Positions 47,778 through 58,180 are shown, counted from the stretch's first letter. The stretch is 64,000 bases of DNA from Daedaleopsis sinensis (GCA_033807695.1 CM066303.1:4030001-4094000); one strand, 5' to 3'. The notes: generated from the sequence alone by a model not told the origin. Made by a program: numbers and translations.

Positions 47778-50192
47778 ATGGCTAGCGCAGATCTATCGAA
47801 ATTACCGTTGCGTACGGAAAGGAGTGCGCCTCAATTCGATGAGGAATCTAAGGACACCGTCGAGCGGTACTTTGACGACCTTGCCCGACTTCTGAAGAAG
47901 CATAGCATCACTGATGAACAAGCTTGCAAGGCGGCGGCGGTCAACTACATACCAGCGGGAGTCGCCAAGCGATGGAAGTCCCTGCCGACGTTCTCGGACA
48001 CCCAGAAGACGTATGAAGAATTCAAGACGGAGGTTCTGTCCTTCTACCTCGGGACGGATGCCCAGTACACCTGGACACTGCGAGAATACAATGAAGTCAT
48101 CGGGGAAGCCGTACGAACGGGGATATCCAGCCTCGAAACCTACATGAAGTTCTACAGCAAATTCTATCCCATCTACCGGTACTTGCATGCGAAGACCGAA
48201 CCAGAGCTAACGGAGCGCGACGCGTCGACAGCCTTGCTACGGCTAGTTCCTATGCAGTACACAATGGCGGTATCCGCGCGGTTAGCACACCAGGTGCCTG
48301 CAAAACACAAAGAAGAAGCTTACACGGTCGCGCAAGTTCATGAAGCAATTTCCTATTGTCTGGCGGACGGAGGCCCGTTCGGCGGGATCGGAAGTTGGTC
48401 AACTGCGACGTCCGGTAACCTCGCTCGAGTCAATCCTCCGGCTCCAGCCATGGCCTCCACGGTTACGGTGAAAACCGAGCCGGATCTATCGGCCTTCAAG
48501 CGGGAGATGATCTCCATGATGAGTTCGACCATGCGCGACTTCGTGAGCCAGCAGAGGATGCAAGCCACGCAACCGCCGCAACAAGGGGAACAATACCCTC
48601 CACCACCACAACCTCCCCAGGGAAGGTACCAGCAGCAGCAAGGGGGCCTATACGGACGTAATCCACCCGCTAACGACGAATGCATCTACTGTGGCCTACC
48701 GGGATGTCGGTTGAAGACGTGCCCGAAAGTCGCAGAGGACATGACGGCGGGACTCATCCGGAAGGACGTATACGACAAAATCATCCTACCAGGAGGCGGT
48801 GTGATCCCTCGTAGTCTGCCAGGGAACTGTATGCGCGATAGAGTCAATGCTTGGCACGAAAAGAACCCAAACCAACGAGCGCGAGGAACCATGAGCAACA
48901 TCTATCAGTTCGAGATGCAGGAAGACGAGCGTACCTTGGAAGAGGAGTTAGAAGTCCTCATGCACAAGGCAAACATGGTTAAAGAGCGCATGAACACTCG
49001 CTCGGGACGGCAGGTTTTTGATGGAGTCGAGCTAGAGACGCGGCCTCGACGTATTACGCGCAACTCGGAGAAAGGGAGGGACGACACGCGGGCAGGGACG
49101 CCCGAGCGTGATCAGCCGCCTCACCAGCCGACGAGAGAGAAGGGGAAGGAGAAGGAGAAGCACGTTACCTGGGACACGAGGGCAAAAGAGCCTGAAGAGA
49201 CCTTCCATCCCTATGCGCCGACTGTGGTACCCAGAGGCCAGGAACTGCCGAAGAAGGACGAACCACCGGTCAGAAGGACCGCAGCGATCATCGACCCGAC
49301 TGCGGAAGAAAGAGTCTTCAACCGAAGCTTCGGAGACAGCCAGAGTATCACAGTGTCACCAGCCGAGCTACTCAGTATTTCTCCAGGACTCAGGAAGCGA
49401 GTGCATGAGGCCACAGCTCTCAGGCGAACGCAAGTCAGAGACGAGCAACTGCAGGAAGTGACCAACCGGGAAGGCGAGCGGCCTCGGAACAAGGTACTAG
49501 TGACCGAAGTCGCTGAAGACAAAGACTTCCCGGAAGACAACCTCCAGACAGCAGGAAGTTCATCCTCAGGGACTGGAAGGCCGACGCTTGGATCCTTTGC
49601 ATTCGTAGACCTGGACTATGAAGGCAGCGAGGACGAGGACGAAGAGCCAAAGTCGCACAATGCACCGTATGTAGCTCCGGGACAAGGCTATCCTGCGAGC
49701 AGTCGGCGGAAGTCAACCATCGTAGCCTCGGAATCGGAGAAGCTGAGGTCGCTGTTCACCTGGGTAGCTCGAACGGACACGCCGACAGAGTGTACACTCG
49801 ACGATGGGTCCCAGATAGTCGGTATAAACGACCAAATCGCTTATGCGTTGAAGATCCCCTACGATCCTACCAAGCGAAGGAGGATGATCTGCGCAAATGG
49901 GACGGTCGACATGACACTCGGTCTAGCAAAGAACGTGCCTGTGGAATTAGGTGGCGGGATCGTGGTCTACCTCCAGATGCATGTTGTGAAGGCAGCACCT
50001 TACCAGATCCTCCTAGGAAGGCCGTTCATGACGGTGATGCGTGCGAGGTCGAGCAACTCTATGGATGGCCAATTGTCAATTACCGTCACTTGCCCTAACT
50101 CGAACCGCGAATTGACGCTACCGACCTACGCGCATGGAGACTCTCCGAGTTATGGACTCAGAGTCGAGGGTTTTCGGGCTTCGAGGATCTGA
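47778..50192 (+). CDS. gag: Gag polyprotein with C-terminal retropepsin-like region
   Basis: 804 residues from the first ATG; the same frame is open for a further 156 codons upstream, back into the LTR. The capsid-like region covers about residues 10-200 (RTERSAPQFDEESKDTVERY, AAAVNYIPAGVAKRWKSL). A Gln/Pro-rich linker follows, then a zinc-knuckle variant CIYCGLPGCRLKTC (CX2CX4CX4C, with Cys where His is usual). A charged middle leads to an aspartic-protease-like end with LDDGSQIVGI as candidate active site and ILLGRPFM downstream. It should form the particle, package RNA and process the polyprotein. Its stop overlaps the pol start as TGATG. Confidence 0.85.
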   Translation: MASADLSKLPLRTERSAPQFDEESKDTVERYFDDLARLLKKHSITDEQACKAAAVNYIPAGVAKRWKSLPTFSDTQKTYEEFKTEVLSFYLGTDAQYTWTLREYNEVIGEAVRTGISSLETYMKFYSKFYPIYRYLHAKTEPELTERDASTALLRLVPMQYTMAVSARLAHQVPAKHKEEAYTVAQVHEAISYCLADGGPFGGIGSWSTATSGNLARVNPPAPAMASTVTVKTEPDLSAFKREMISMMSSTMRDFVSQQRMQATQPPQQGEQYPPPPQPPQGRYQQQQGGLYGRNPPANDECIYCGLPGCRLKTCPKVAEDMTAGLIRKDVYDKIILPGGGVIPRSLPGNCMRDRVNAWHEKNPNQRARGTMSNIYQFEMQEDERTLEEELEVLMHKANMVKERMNTRSGRQVFDGVELETRPRRITRNSEKGRDDTRAGTPERDQPPHQPTREKGKEKEKHVTWDTRAKEPEETFHPYAPTVVPRGQELPKKDEPPVRRTAAIIDPTAEERVFNRSFGDSQSITVSPAELLSISPGLRKRVHEATALRRTQVRDEQLQEVTNREGERPRNKVLVTEVAEDKDFPEDNLQTAGSSSSGTGRPTLGSFAFVDLDYEGSEDEDEEPKSHNAPYVAPGQGYPASSRRKSTIVASESEKLRSLFTWVARTDTPTECTLDDGSQIVGINDQIAYALKIPYDPTKRRRMICANGTVDMTLGLAKNVPVELGGGIVVYLQMHVVKAAPYQILLGRPFMTVMRARSSNSMDGQLSITVTCPNSNRELTLPTYAHGDSPSYGLRVEGFRASRI

Positions 50193-53100
50193 TGAACAGT
50201 CAGGGAGAGGTCGCTCTCGTCCTCGACTATGACGCAAGAACGGGTCAAGTTTTCACGACGGCATACAAGGACTTAGAAAACCTAGAAAATTCCACAATTC
50301 AGTCAGCATATCTATCAGCCTGTGACGACTCCGAGACAAAGCAGAAAATCAAAACCATGTTCTCGAAAGTACCGATCCAGGAATCGGAAGGGGATAGAAT
50401 GCGGAGCCGACAACCACATCGCGAAGTCGACCGAGCCCTCTTCCGAGGACGAGCACTCCCAGTATACGCTACGAAAACCAGAGGCAGAAGAGCAGTCAGA
50501 ACCCGGTCTAGGTCCAGCGAAGCAGCAAGAGCGAGCGAGAAAACCGAGCCGAGCGAGCAAGAACAAGAGGCGGAAGGCGAGCAACTTCCAGAAGACGACG
50601 AGCGGCAAGCAGCCACCGAGGACCCCGAGAGCGTACGCAGCTACGTGAAATCGAAGAAGAAGTACAAGCCAGTGGATAAGAAAGTACGACCAGTGATTGG
50701 GGAGCTTCCCAAGCAGTACAGAATTGTACGGGAGATAATCGGCGACCCTCTCGAAGGGATGAAGCCGCTTGACCTCAATCCAAAGCCTTTTGAACCAACT
50801 GGGCGGTACACAGCTGAACGACGCGAGAAGCTCCACAAAGTCAATGCTCACCTATCAGAAGAAGAGCTAGCATTGCTAGACGACATGATGTGCAAACAGG
50901 AGCAGGGATTCGCTTGGGAAGACAGCGAGCGTGGCCACTTCAGGACGGACATGTTCCCACCAGTGAAGTTTGCGGTTGTGCCTCACACTCCGTGGATTGA
51001 AACGAATTTCCCCATTCCACCCGGAACCTACCGACAAATCTGTGAGATCATGAAGAAGAAAATAGAATCAGGCGTATACGAACCCTCAAATGCGTCTTAC
51101 CGATCCAGGTGGTTCTGTGTGCTGAAGAAGGACGGGAGTCTGAGGATCGTCCATAGTCTGGAGCCGCTCAACAGAGTCTCTATTCAACACAGCGGTGTAC
51201 CACCGATACCCGACCACATGGCGGAACGCTTTGCAGGGCGTGCGTGCGGGACGACCTTAGATCTATACGTTGGATACGACGAGAGGATCCTAGACGAAGA
51301 GTCGCGCGACCTCACGACCTTCCAAACGCCTTTCAGAGCCATGCGACTGACGACGCTACCAATGGGATGGACAAATTCAGTACCCATCTTCCATGACGAC
51401 GTGACCTACATATTGCAGCCTGAAATTCCGGATACGACGATTCCCTACATCGACGACGTACCTGTCATTGGACCGGAGTCTTCCTACGAACGGGAAGATG
51501 GTTCTTTCGAGTGTATGAAGGGGAATCCAGGCATCAGGAGGTACATCTGGGAGCACATGCAAGACGTCAACAGGATTGTACAGCGGATGAAACATGCGGG
51601 AGGTACCTTCTCGGGCAGGAAGTTCGTCTGCGCGGCGCGCGACTTCGTAGCGGTGGGACATCGATGCACACCGGAAGGCCGTCTTCCAGAGAGAGGTTGC
51701 GTGGATGCGGTACTCAAATGGGGACCGTGTAAAAATGTTTCCGAAGTACGGTCGTTCCTGGGAACGGTAGGCGTTGGGAGGATCTTCATCAAGAACTTCG
51801 GGAAGAAGGCCGCGCCATTAGTCAAGCTCACGCGGAAGGACGTACCGTTCGAATGGGGAGAGGAACAGGACAAGGCCATGGAGGATCTAAAGACAGCATT
51901 AGTGGAATCCCCGGCCTTGAAGTCGATCAACTACGAGTCGAAGGCCCCGGTAATTCTAGCGGTGGACACCTCTTATATCGCGGTCGGCTACCAGCTGTGT
52001 CAAGAGGATCCGGAAGACCCGCGGAAACGATACTACAACCGCTTTGGATCCATTACCTTGAACGAAAGGGAAGCCAGATTCTCGCAACCGAAGCTCGAGC
52101 TATATGGTCTGTACCGAGCATTGAAGGTGCTCCGCTTTTGGCTGGTCGGTGTACGAAACCTAATAGTAGAAATGGATGCGACATCTACGAAAGCCATGAT
52201 CCAGAATCCGGATGTCGCGCCGAATGCAGTCATGAATAAGTGGATCATTAGCATCAATATGTTTCACTTCGAAATGCGGCACGTACCTGGAATCTCCCAT
52301 GGACCGGACGGTCTCAGCCGACGACCTGCGCAGCCTGAAGACGAACCAGAAGAAGCAGACAACGGAGAATTCGATGACTGGGTGGACAACATGTACGGCT
52401 TTACACACCTCATAAATCCACCTCCACACCTGGGAGACGCTCCTCTACAACACGAGGTTACGCGGAAAACGAGCAACTTCGAGACGGAAGCGATGGGCTT
52501 CAGTGCGCTCATGCAGCAGACAAGCGGGACGGCAGGCAAGCTACCGGACATTCCAGAAATTGACTACGCAATCGTACCGCGCACGGAGGTTGCCCAGAAG
52601 TTTGACCACAGAATAGCGAACGTCTACGAATTTCTGTGCACCAAGAGAAGACCGAAGCTGGTTCAGAAGGAGCTCGATGCGTTCGTCAAATACGCAGGAC
52701 AATTCTTCGTGAAGGATGGCCGACTATGGAAGATAGCGAAGAATGGGAACCACAGGAGAGTACTACCCCCAGAACTACGAGCGAAAGCGTTCGTGAGCAT
52801 GCACGACTTCATAGGACACAGAGGCGTACAGGCGACAATCTCCTTCGTGGCCGAACGGTTCTGGTGGCCAGAAATGAAGGCGGATGTGGCCTGGTATGTG
52901 AGAAGCTGCCACCAATGTCAAATTCGACAAACTACGCGGATCTACATACCACCTTCAGTTTCCTATCCTGCGGCGCCGTTCGTACGAGTTCACGTCGACT
53001 CTATGGACATGCCTGGATCGTACAAGCACTTCTTCCATGCGAGGTGTGCAACCACAAGTTATGCTGAAGGGCGGGCAAGTACAGTCCAAACAGCGAAGGC

Positions 53101-53962
53101 GGTCGGCGACTGGATCTATCAAGACCTGCTGTGCAGATGGGGAGCGCTGTCCGAGATCGTTTCAGACAACGGAAGTCCATGGGTTGCAGCGTTGGAGTAC
53201 CTGGCAAAGCAATACCACGTCAAGCACATACGGATCTCAGGATACAACTCACGAGCGAACGGAATCGTCGAGCGGCCTCATTTCCACGTCCGGGATGCGC
53301 TCTTCAAAGCATGCGAAGGTGATACGACGCAATGGGTGGTGCGGGTATATTCAGTACTCTGGGCGGACCGAATCACAGTACGCAGGAGACTAGGGTGCTC
53401 ACCCTACTACGCGGTAACTGGGACGGATCCAATCCTGCCCATGGACATCACAGAAGCCACGTACCTGCTGCCTATACCGACGAAGCTCGTGTCCACAACG
53501 GAGTTGATCACCAACAGGGCGATGGCCTTGCAGAAAAGACCGGAGGACATAGCGCGGTTGCGGTCAACCGTCTACCGAACACGCGTCCAAGCTGCGGAGC
53601 TATTCGAGAAGGAACACAGCGCAACCATCCGAGACTTCAACTTCCAGCGAGGGAGGCTGGTTCTGATGCGGAACACGGCAATTGAGAAGTCGCTCAACAG
53701 GAAGATGAGACCACGGTACCTAGGCCCTCTAGTAGTGATATCGCGCAACAGAGGCGGCGCGTACATCATTGCAGAACTCGATGGGACCGTCTTCGATCGA
53801 CCCATAGCGGCCTTCAGAATCATCCCCTACCTAGCGCGTGAGGACCCAATCAACTTCAATATTGAGGAACTGGACGCACCACAGAGCCGACTGCAAGAAT
53901 TAGAAAACACAACAGAAAACTACGAAGAGGAAGGATTAGCAGACGACGACGAACACGGCTGA
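50192..53962 (+). CDS. pol: Pol polyprotein: reverse transcriptase, RNase H, integrase
   Basis: 1256 residues in the -1 frame relative to gag. Residues 1-160 are a charged leader. The reverse transcriptase (about 250-450) shows TLDLYVGYDERILDEE and the catalytic YIDDVPVIGP near 416. RNase H (about 585-705) shows VILAVDTSYIAVGYQL, KLELYGLYRAL, EMDATSTKA and a closing DGLSRRP. The integrase has an HX4H...CX2C zinc region (MHDFIGHRG, CHQC) and a DDE triad: D in VDSMDMPG (about 935), D in SDNGSPW (about 991), E in NGIVERPH (about 1026). A GPY/F-like module (RYLGPLVVISRNRGG) follows. No chromodomain is evident. There are no internal stops, so all activities could be present. Start: the ATG overlapping the gag stop. 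Confidence 0.92.
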   Translation: MNSQGEVALVLDYDARTGQVFTTAYKDLENLENSTIQSAYLSACDDSETKQKIKTMFSKVPIQESEGDRMRSRQPHREVDRALFRGRALPVYATKTRGRRAVRTRSRSSEAARASEKTEPSEQEQEAEGEQLPEDDERQAATEDPESVRSYVKSKKKYKPVDKKVRPVIGELPKQYRIVREIIGDPLEGMKPLDLNPKPFEPTGRYTAERREKLHKVNAHLSEEELALLDDMMCKQEQGFAWEDSERGHFRTDMFPPVKFAVVPHTPWIETNFPIPPGTYRQICEIMKKKIESGVYEPSNASYRSRWFCVLKKDGSLRIVHSLEPLNRVSIQHSGVPPIPDHMAERFAGRACGTTLDLYVGYDERILDEESRDLTTFQTPFRAMRLTTLPMGWTNSVPIFHDDVTYILQPEIPDTTIPYIDDVPVIGPESSYEREDGSFECMKGNPGIRRYIWEHMQDVNRIVQRMKHAGGTFSGRKFVCAARDFVAVGHRCTPEGRLPERGCVDAVLKWGPCKNVSEVRSFLGTVGVGRIFIKNFGKKAAPLVKLTRKDVPFEWGEEQDKAMEDLKTALVESPALKSINYESKAPVILAVDTSYIAVGYQLCQEDPEDPRKRYYNRFGSITLNEREARFSQPKLELYGLYRALKVLRFWLVGVRNLIVEMDATSTKAMIQNPDVAPNAVMNKWIISINMFHFEMRHVPGISHGPDGLSRRPAQPEDEPEEADNGEFDDWVDNMYGFTHLINPPPHLGDAPLQHEVTRKTSNFETEAMGFSALMQQTSGTAGKLPDIPEIDYAIVPRTEVAQKFDHRIANVYEFLCTKRRPKLVQKELDAFVKYAGQFFVKDGRLWKIAKNGNHRRVLPPELRAKAFVSMHDFIGHRGVQATISFVAERFWWPEMKADVAWYVRSCHQCQIRQTTRIYIPPSVSYPAAPFVRVHVDSMDMPGSYKHFFHARCATTSYAEGRASTVQTAKAVGDWIYQDLLCRWGALSEIVSDNGSPWVAALEYLAKQYHVKHIRISGYNSRANGIVERPHFHVRDALFKACEGDTTQWVVRVYSVLWADRITVRRRLGCSPYYAVTGTDPILPMDITEATYLLPIPTKLVSTTELITNRAMALQKRPEDIARLRSTVYRTRVQAAELFEKEHSATIRDFNFQRGRLVLMRNTAIEKSLNRKMRPRYLGPLVVISRNRGGAYIIAELDGTVFDRPIAAFRIIPYLAREDPINFNIEELDAPQSRLQELENTTENYEEEGLADDDEHG

Positions 53963-53993
53963 CACTGACGTTGACGAGGACGTCAAATGGAAA

Positions 53994-54007
53994 AAGTGGG
54001 GGGGAGG
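53994..54007 (+). other. Internal polypurine tract (duplicate of the 3' tract)
   Basis: AAGTGGGGGGGAGG lies 31 nt after the pol stop and is identical to the 14 nt that directly abut the 3' LTR (58208-58221). It may be a second plus-strand primer site or the old end of a shorter element. Confidence 0.75.
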
Positions 54008-54412
54008 AAGTCGCTTGACTACGGAAGTCAATTCCTCTACAGGCCGAAGAGCGCTTCAAGAGGCGCTTCGCGCGTCGGTCATCTCGGAGATCACACAAGA
54101 AGAAGAGCAGAAGGCGATGCGATACATTCGGGATACTAGATACAGTACAGATTAAGAAGGACAACAGAAGCTGAGCGCGACGGGATACGGGAAAGAAAAC
54201 CAGAAGGAGACATTACAAAGCCCAGAGCGACAGGAGGGAGACGGAGAGACTAGTCCGTGGGAGACAGAGACGAGCAGAGGAGATATATGCGAAAAACAGA
54301 AAACAAGACAGCGCGAGCCGCACGACGACAGGACGAGACGACGACCAAGCAGGAGATGACAAGAAAAGCTAATAACAAGAAGTCCGTGGACGCGCGCGCG
54401 TCGAAGAAGTCC

Positions 54413-56676
54413 CTACTCGGCGTTGCGAAGAAGCTCGAGGAGATCCTCACGATAGCCATTGGACGCCACCAAGTCCTTGAAGGACCGCACGTCGTCGCAC
54501 CCTTCGATCTTCACGCCAAAATCGAGCTGGGTCTGTCGAGTCTCGCGGCGGGAAAGCTGCCGAATGGACACTAGGTCCTCGACGATGCGCGCGCGTGCGA
54601 GGCTGACCTGCGAGCGAAGATGGTTGACCTTCGCGACGACCTCCGGCGAGAAGCTGACCGGCTCCGGCGACTTGCGCTTGGAAGATGAGGACTTGATCGA
54701 GATCTTGAGGGGCGTCGCCGGTTGGGAAGTCGACTTGGAGGGACTCGGCTTCTCCTTCTTGACGCTGCCAGAAGCGCGAGACGAACGAGGAGGAGGCGTA
54801 GAGTCGTCAGGTTCGGCCTTGCTGTTGCCATAGTCCTCGAGAAGGCGGCCCTTCTCGTCGAGCGACGGATAACGCGTAGGACCCTCCGGGTACGGGTAGA
54901 CGGGGGTGTCCTTCCGGATGGTCTTCGGACGAAGACGCTCCTGGAGCGCGGCCTTGTCGACGGAGAGGAATTTGTGCGAGTTCCTCTCGAACTGGCGGAC
55001 GAAGTCGACGGCGAGAAGACGGTCGGCGGGCGGCAGCTGCGAGGGTTCCCGGAAGGAAAACCCAACGCCGTTGTACATCGCGCCGATGCGGGCGTGCACT
55101 AGAAAGAAGACAAGAAGTCAGCAAGAAGACCAAGAGAAGAAGGGGGAAGGTACTGACCTTTGACCGTCCCCTGGACACTCAGGTGGTCGTACGCGCAAGA
55201 GAAGCTTTTCCCCTTCTTCTTGCAGAAGTTGCAGCGGAACGCGGAAGGGTCCGGACGTCTGCAGGTGACCCCGGCGCGACGGCACTCGTCGCAGTCGCCC
55301 TCGATCTGCACGGCGCTGGACAACTCCACGGAACCTTGGCGAGTGGAAGGAGGCTTCTTGTCGCGCTTCTTGACCCTAGGCGACAACTCGACGACGGGAG
55401 GCGGACGTTTGCGGGGCGAGGTGCGGGACTTCTTCTTAGGAGGCTCCTCCTCCTCGAGTTGGTCGACTTCTTCTTCGCCTTCATCGTCGACCTCGCCCTC
55501 GGCATCGCGGTCGGAATCGTCCTCGGGAGGGGAAACAGCCTTACGCTTTCCCTTGTCGACGGGCTTCTTGGGCGGCTCGCTCTCATCGGTGCTGAAGAAG
55601 AGGGGCGTCTTCTTCCTCTTCAGCGGCAGCTGAGACAGCGGAGGAGGAGGAGGATGGTCAGGCGAGAGGGGGGAGCGTGTGCGGAAACGACGAGGAGAGT
55701 CGCGCTGGGCAGCGTCGGCCAGAGGCTCGTCGTCAGAAGCTTCCTCTTCGGGAACGTACTCGACACCAGTGACCATCGCAGCCAGGAAGGCGTCGCCAGG
55801 AAGCGCATCGGGGTCAGACGAATGCGCGGTCGACGAGGAAGTGGGGCGTGTGACGAGCATCCTCGTGAGACGCTTCTTGTCGAGGACCGGGACGTAACAC
55901 ATGCCGGACAGCAAAGGCAAGAACTGGTCGACGCGAGTGTCGATGGTTTCCCGAGAGGCGCGCATGTCGGGCGGGTAATCGGCGACCTCCATCCAGCGCG
56001 GCTGGATGATCTCGTGGTACCAGTTCACTGCAAGGAGGAGCGGTCTTAGTCAAGCAACAGTGAGGGCGAAGAACGTAAGTACTTACGCTCGAAGAAGCCC
56101 AGCCGAAGGCGGTGAGCCTGGAAGGCGATGTCGATCTCCAGTGGGGACTCCGCTACGGTGCTCGAAACCGCGAACAGCCGCAACCGGCGAGAAGTCAGCG
56201 CGTACGAGCGAAAGAACTCCGAGACCAGGGAGGGCGGCGCGTAAAACTCGAACGTCGGGAGCGCGGCGAGGAGCAGGGGATCCAGGTACCAATTCCACTC
56301 CGGGACGAGACGGTGCTGCGAAAAAGGAATGTGTCAGCAAGGCAAGACTTGGAAGGCCGGGACGGCGTACCAGAGCCATGACGATACGATCAAACATGGC
56401 CTTGAACATGCCATAGGAGAACGTAGCGAGCTGGTCGTCGGTGTACTCTTCCAAGATCGCCCGGAAGTCGCTAATCGTCAGCGGAGCGGCGTCCTGATCG
56501 CGAAGCTCGTCAGGCGTAGTAGGAACGGGCTCCTCACAGCCAAGTCGATCGGATTCACGCGTGAATTGCAACGGGAGCCACTTGAACAGCTCCTTGGGGA
56601 TCGGTCGCCGAGGAGCATCGGAAGACGAGCGAGTGGCGGCGACGTTGGAAGACGAGCGACGGTTGGAAGCGGACAT
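54413..56676 (-). CDS. Antisense cargo gene C: 696-residue protein with Zn2Cys6-type cluster
   Basis: Exons 56676-56371, 56315-56087, 56027-55158 and 55098-54413 have consensus GT-AG borders and sum to 2091 nt, an exactly open frame. The N-terminal third is globular-looking (ELFKWLPLQFTRES, RLVPEWNWYLDPLLL, NWYHEIIQPRWMEVADYPPD). The middle is highly charged, with likely nuclear signals (KRKAVSPP, PPKKKSRTSPRKRP). At about 420-452 six cysteines are spaced CX2CX6CX9CX2CX8C, within the consensus of fungal Zn2Cys6 binuclear clusters. The last 225 residues include a Ser/Lys-rich linker and a helical end. A TTAATAAA box lies 66 bp upstream. A DNA- or RNA-binding role is inferred only from the cysteines and charge. 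The protein is unknown to me. Confidence 0.78.
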
Positions 56677-56741
56677 GGTGGGCGATGGAGGAGCAGACGA
56701 GAGGAGAACGCACGAAGGCGGACAACCAGAAGGTCAAAACG

Positions 56742-56749
56742 TTTATTAA
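56742..56749 (-). promoter_or_regulatory. TATA-like box of antisense gene C
   Basis: TTAATAAA on the minus strand, 66 bp before the ATG of gene C. Confidence 0.4.
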
Positions 56750-56849
56750 GGGCGACAGTCAGAAGAACGTGAAGGGAACCGTGAAGTACAACGTCCAAAT
56801 GCGGTAATCTAAGCGCTCTCCGCGCGACGGCGATCGAGGGCGGCCCCAA

Positions 56850-57504
56850 TCAGTCGCACATCAAAGGAATAGAACCGAAGACTTCATCCTCGTCTGACAG
56901 AGAGGACGGCGACCTTTCCAGCTTCTTGATGGCCGCGCGGAGTGCGGACTGCTCAATACGGACCCCGCGCAGTTCAGCGGCGACCAATTCCAGACGCGCG
57001 AGTACTTCCGAAAAATGAACGCGGTACCGGTCGTCGCGTGCCAGGTCGCGCATGACCTCCAGGAGTTGAAGTTCGTGTTGCAGAGTGGCGTGCACTGAGT
57101 CCAGGAAGTGGAGGCGGTACGGAAGGCGGTGCGTCTGGACCAGGTCGACAAGGAACGCCTCAAGGCCGTTAGAGAAGAAACACTGGTCGATGGCGATGGA
57201 CACGCGGGCAAGTAGGTCGGAAACGTCGACGAGCAGGCCGTCATGCAGCATGCTCCAACCATACTGGGAAGGTGTCAATCAAGCGCGAGAAGCATCAGGC
57301 CGAGAAGCTCACCAAAAGTTGTCCTAAACGGGAAAGCGCGTGTTCATACACAACGCGGGGACAGCCGTGGTCGACGGACACCGTCTCGAAGAACTCGATT
57401 TGCGCAACAATGTGCGCACGAAGCGGGGAGAGGAGTTCAAGGGCCAACTCGCGGTGCGAGCTGACTTGGAGGGCGAGCGTACGCGGGAGGACGGTCGACG
57501 ACAT
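56850..57504 (-). CDS. Antisense cargo gene B: 201-residue helical protein
   Basis: Exons 57504-57313 and 57263-56850, split by a 49-bp intron with a GTGAGC donor and CAG acceptor, join in phase 0 to 201 residues. It begins MSSTVLPRTLALQVSSHREL and continues with amphipathic, Leu-rich helices (LLSPLRAHIVAQIEFFETV, DLLARVSIAIDQCFF, LHFLDSVHATLQHELQLLEV). No motif is recognised and no signal or membrane span is present. It starts 63 bp after the end of gene A and has its own TATAAA box, so it looks separately transcribed. Its size, helix content and single short intron resemble gene A; the two may be distant relatives or partners. Confidence 0.7.
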
Positions 57505-57546
57505 GATGAATGGAAGTTGATGAACTTCGAAGGCAGTTACAGCGGC

Positions 57547-57552
57547 TTTATA
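57547..57552 (-). promoter_or_regulatory. TATA box of antisense gene B
   Basis: TATAAA on the minus strand, 43 bp before the ATG at 57504 and 15 bp past the stop of gene A. Confidence 0.55.
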
Positions 57553-57566
57553 CGACACGCGGCTAC

Positions 57567-58137
57567 TCAAAAGTGGATGTCCTCTCGGAGGCTGGCAAAC
57601 TCCTGATCTATCTCCTCCATTTCCTTTTCGACCTTCCGGATCCGGGCATCAACCAGAATAGACTCCGTGATCAAGGACCCTCCGGCGCGGTTGAGGACGC
57701 GGCGCGCGCAGAGTTGCTTCCGGAGCCGCTGCTGACAGGCAATGCGACGGGCATCGAGATCGGCCCGACGAGCGCACCGACGGGACCGGGCGACAAGCTC
57801 TTGGAAAAGGAAGAGCTGACGGTCAGCCAAGGCAGGCCAGCCCTCGGTGATCGTATTCTCGGTCCGTTTCACGAAGTCCGCGGCAACCTCGCCATCGTCC
57901 CCCAAGGTGATCAAAGTGTCCTGCCATGAAGACAGTCAGCCACGAAGACGAGGGCATACACGCGGAAGGAGGACGACATACCACCAGTTCAGCGATATGG
58001 TCGTAGGAATCGTAGATGATTCCAACGTCCTCTTCAGTACGAGCGGCAGCAAGAGCCTCGAATTCAGAGATCGCGACTTCAAGCTGACGGACAGTCTCCG
58101 TGAGGATGGGGACGTTGAGGAAGATGAAGGCAGACAT
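57567..58137 (-). CDS. Antisense cargo gene A: 169-residue coiled-coil-like protein
   Basis: Exons 58137-57982 and 57920-57567 with clean GTATGT and CAG borders join in phase 0 to 169 residues. The first exon reads MSAFIFLNVPILTETVRQLE and DVGIIYDSYDHIAELVV. The second begins DTLITLGDDGEVAADFVKR and is rich in Arg, Glu and Leu (RQLFLFQELVARSRRCARR, RIRKVEKEMEEIDQEFASL), a likely coiled coil. No known domain is recognised. It is the first gene inside the 3' LTR on the minus strand, its ATG 85 bp from the LTR edge, with its own TATA box. It is therefore transcribed toward pol and against the element transcript. Confidence 0.7.
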
Positions 58138-58172
58138 TGCGAAGGATGAAAACTGAGGATGGAACGAGGGAG

Positions 58173-58180
58173 TTTATATA
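58173..58180 (-). promoter_or_regulatory. TATA box of antisense gene A
   Basis: TATATAAA on the minus strand, 36 bp before the ATG at 58137 and outside the LTR. Confidence 0.6.

Noticed and set aside
54722..56049. Plus-strand frames of 126-288 codons between pol and the 3' LTR, a possible env-like gene
   Set aside because: They lie opposite the spliced antisense genes, have no signal peptide, membrane span or glycosylation pattern, and no splice logic of their own.
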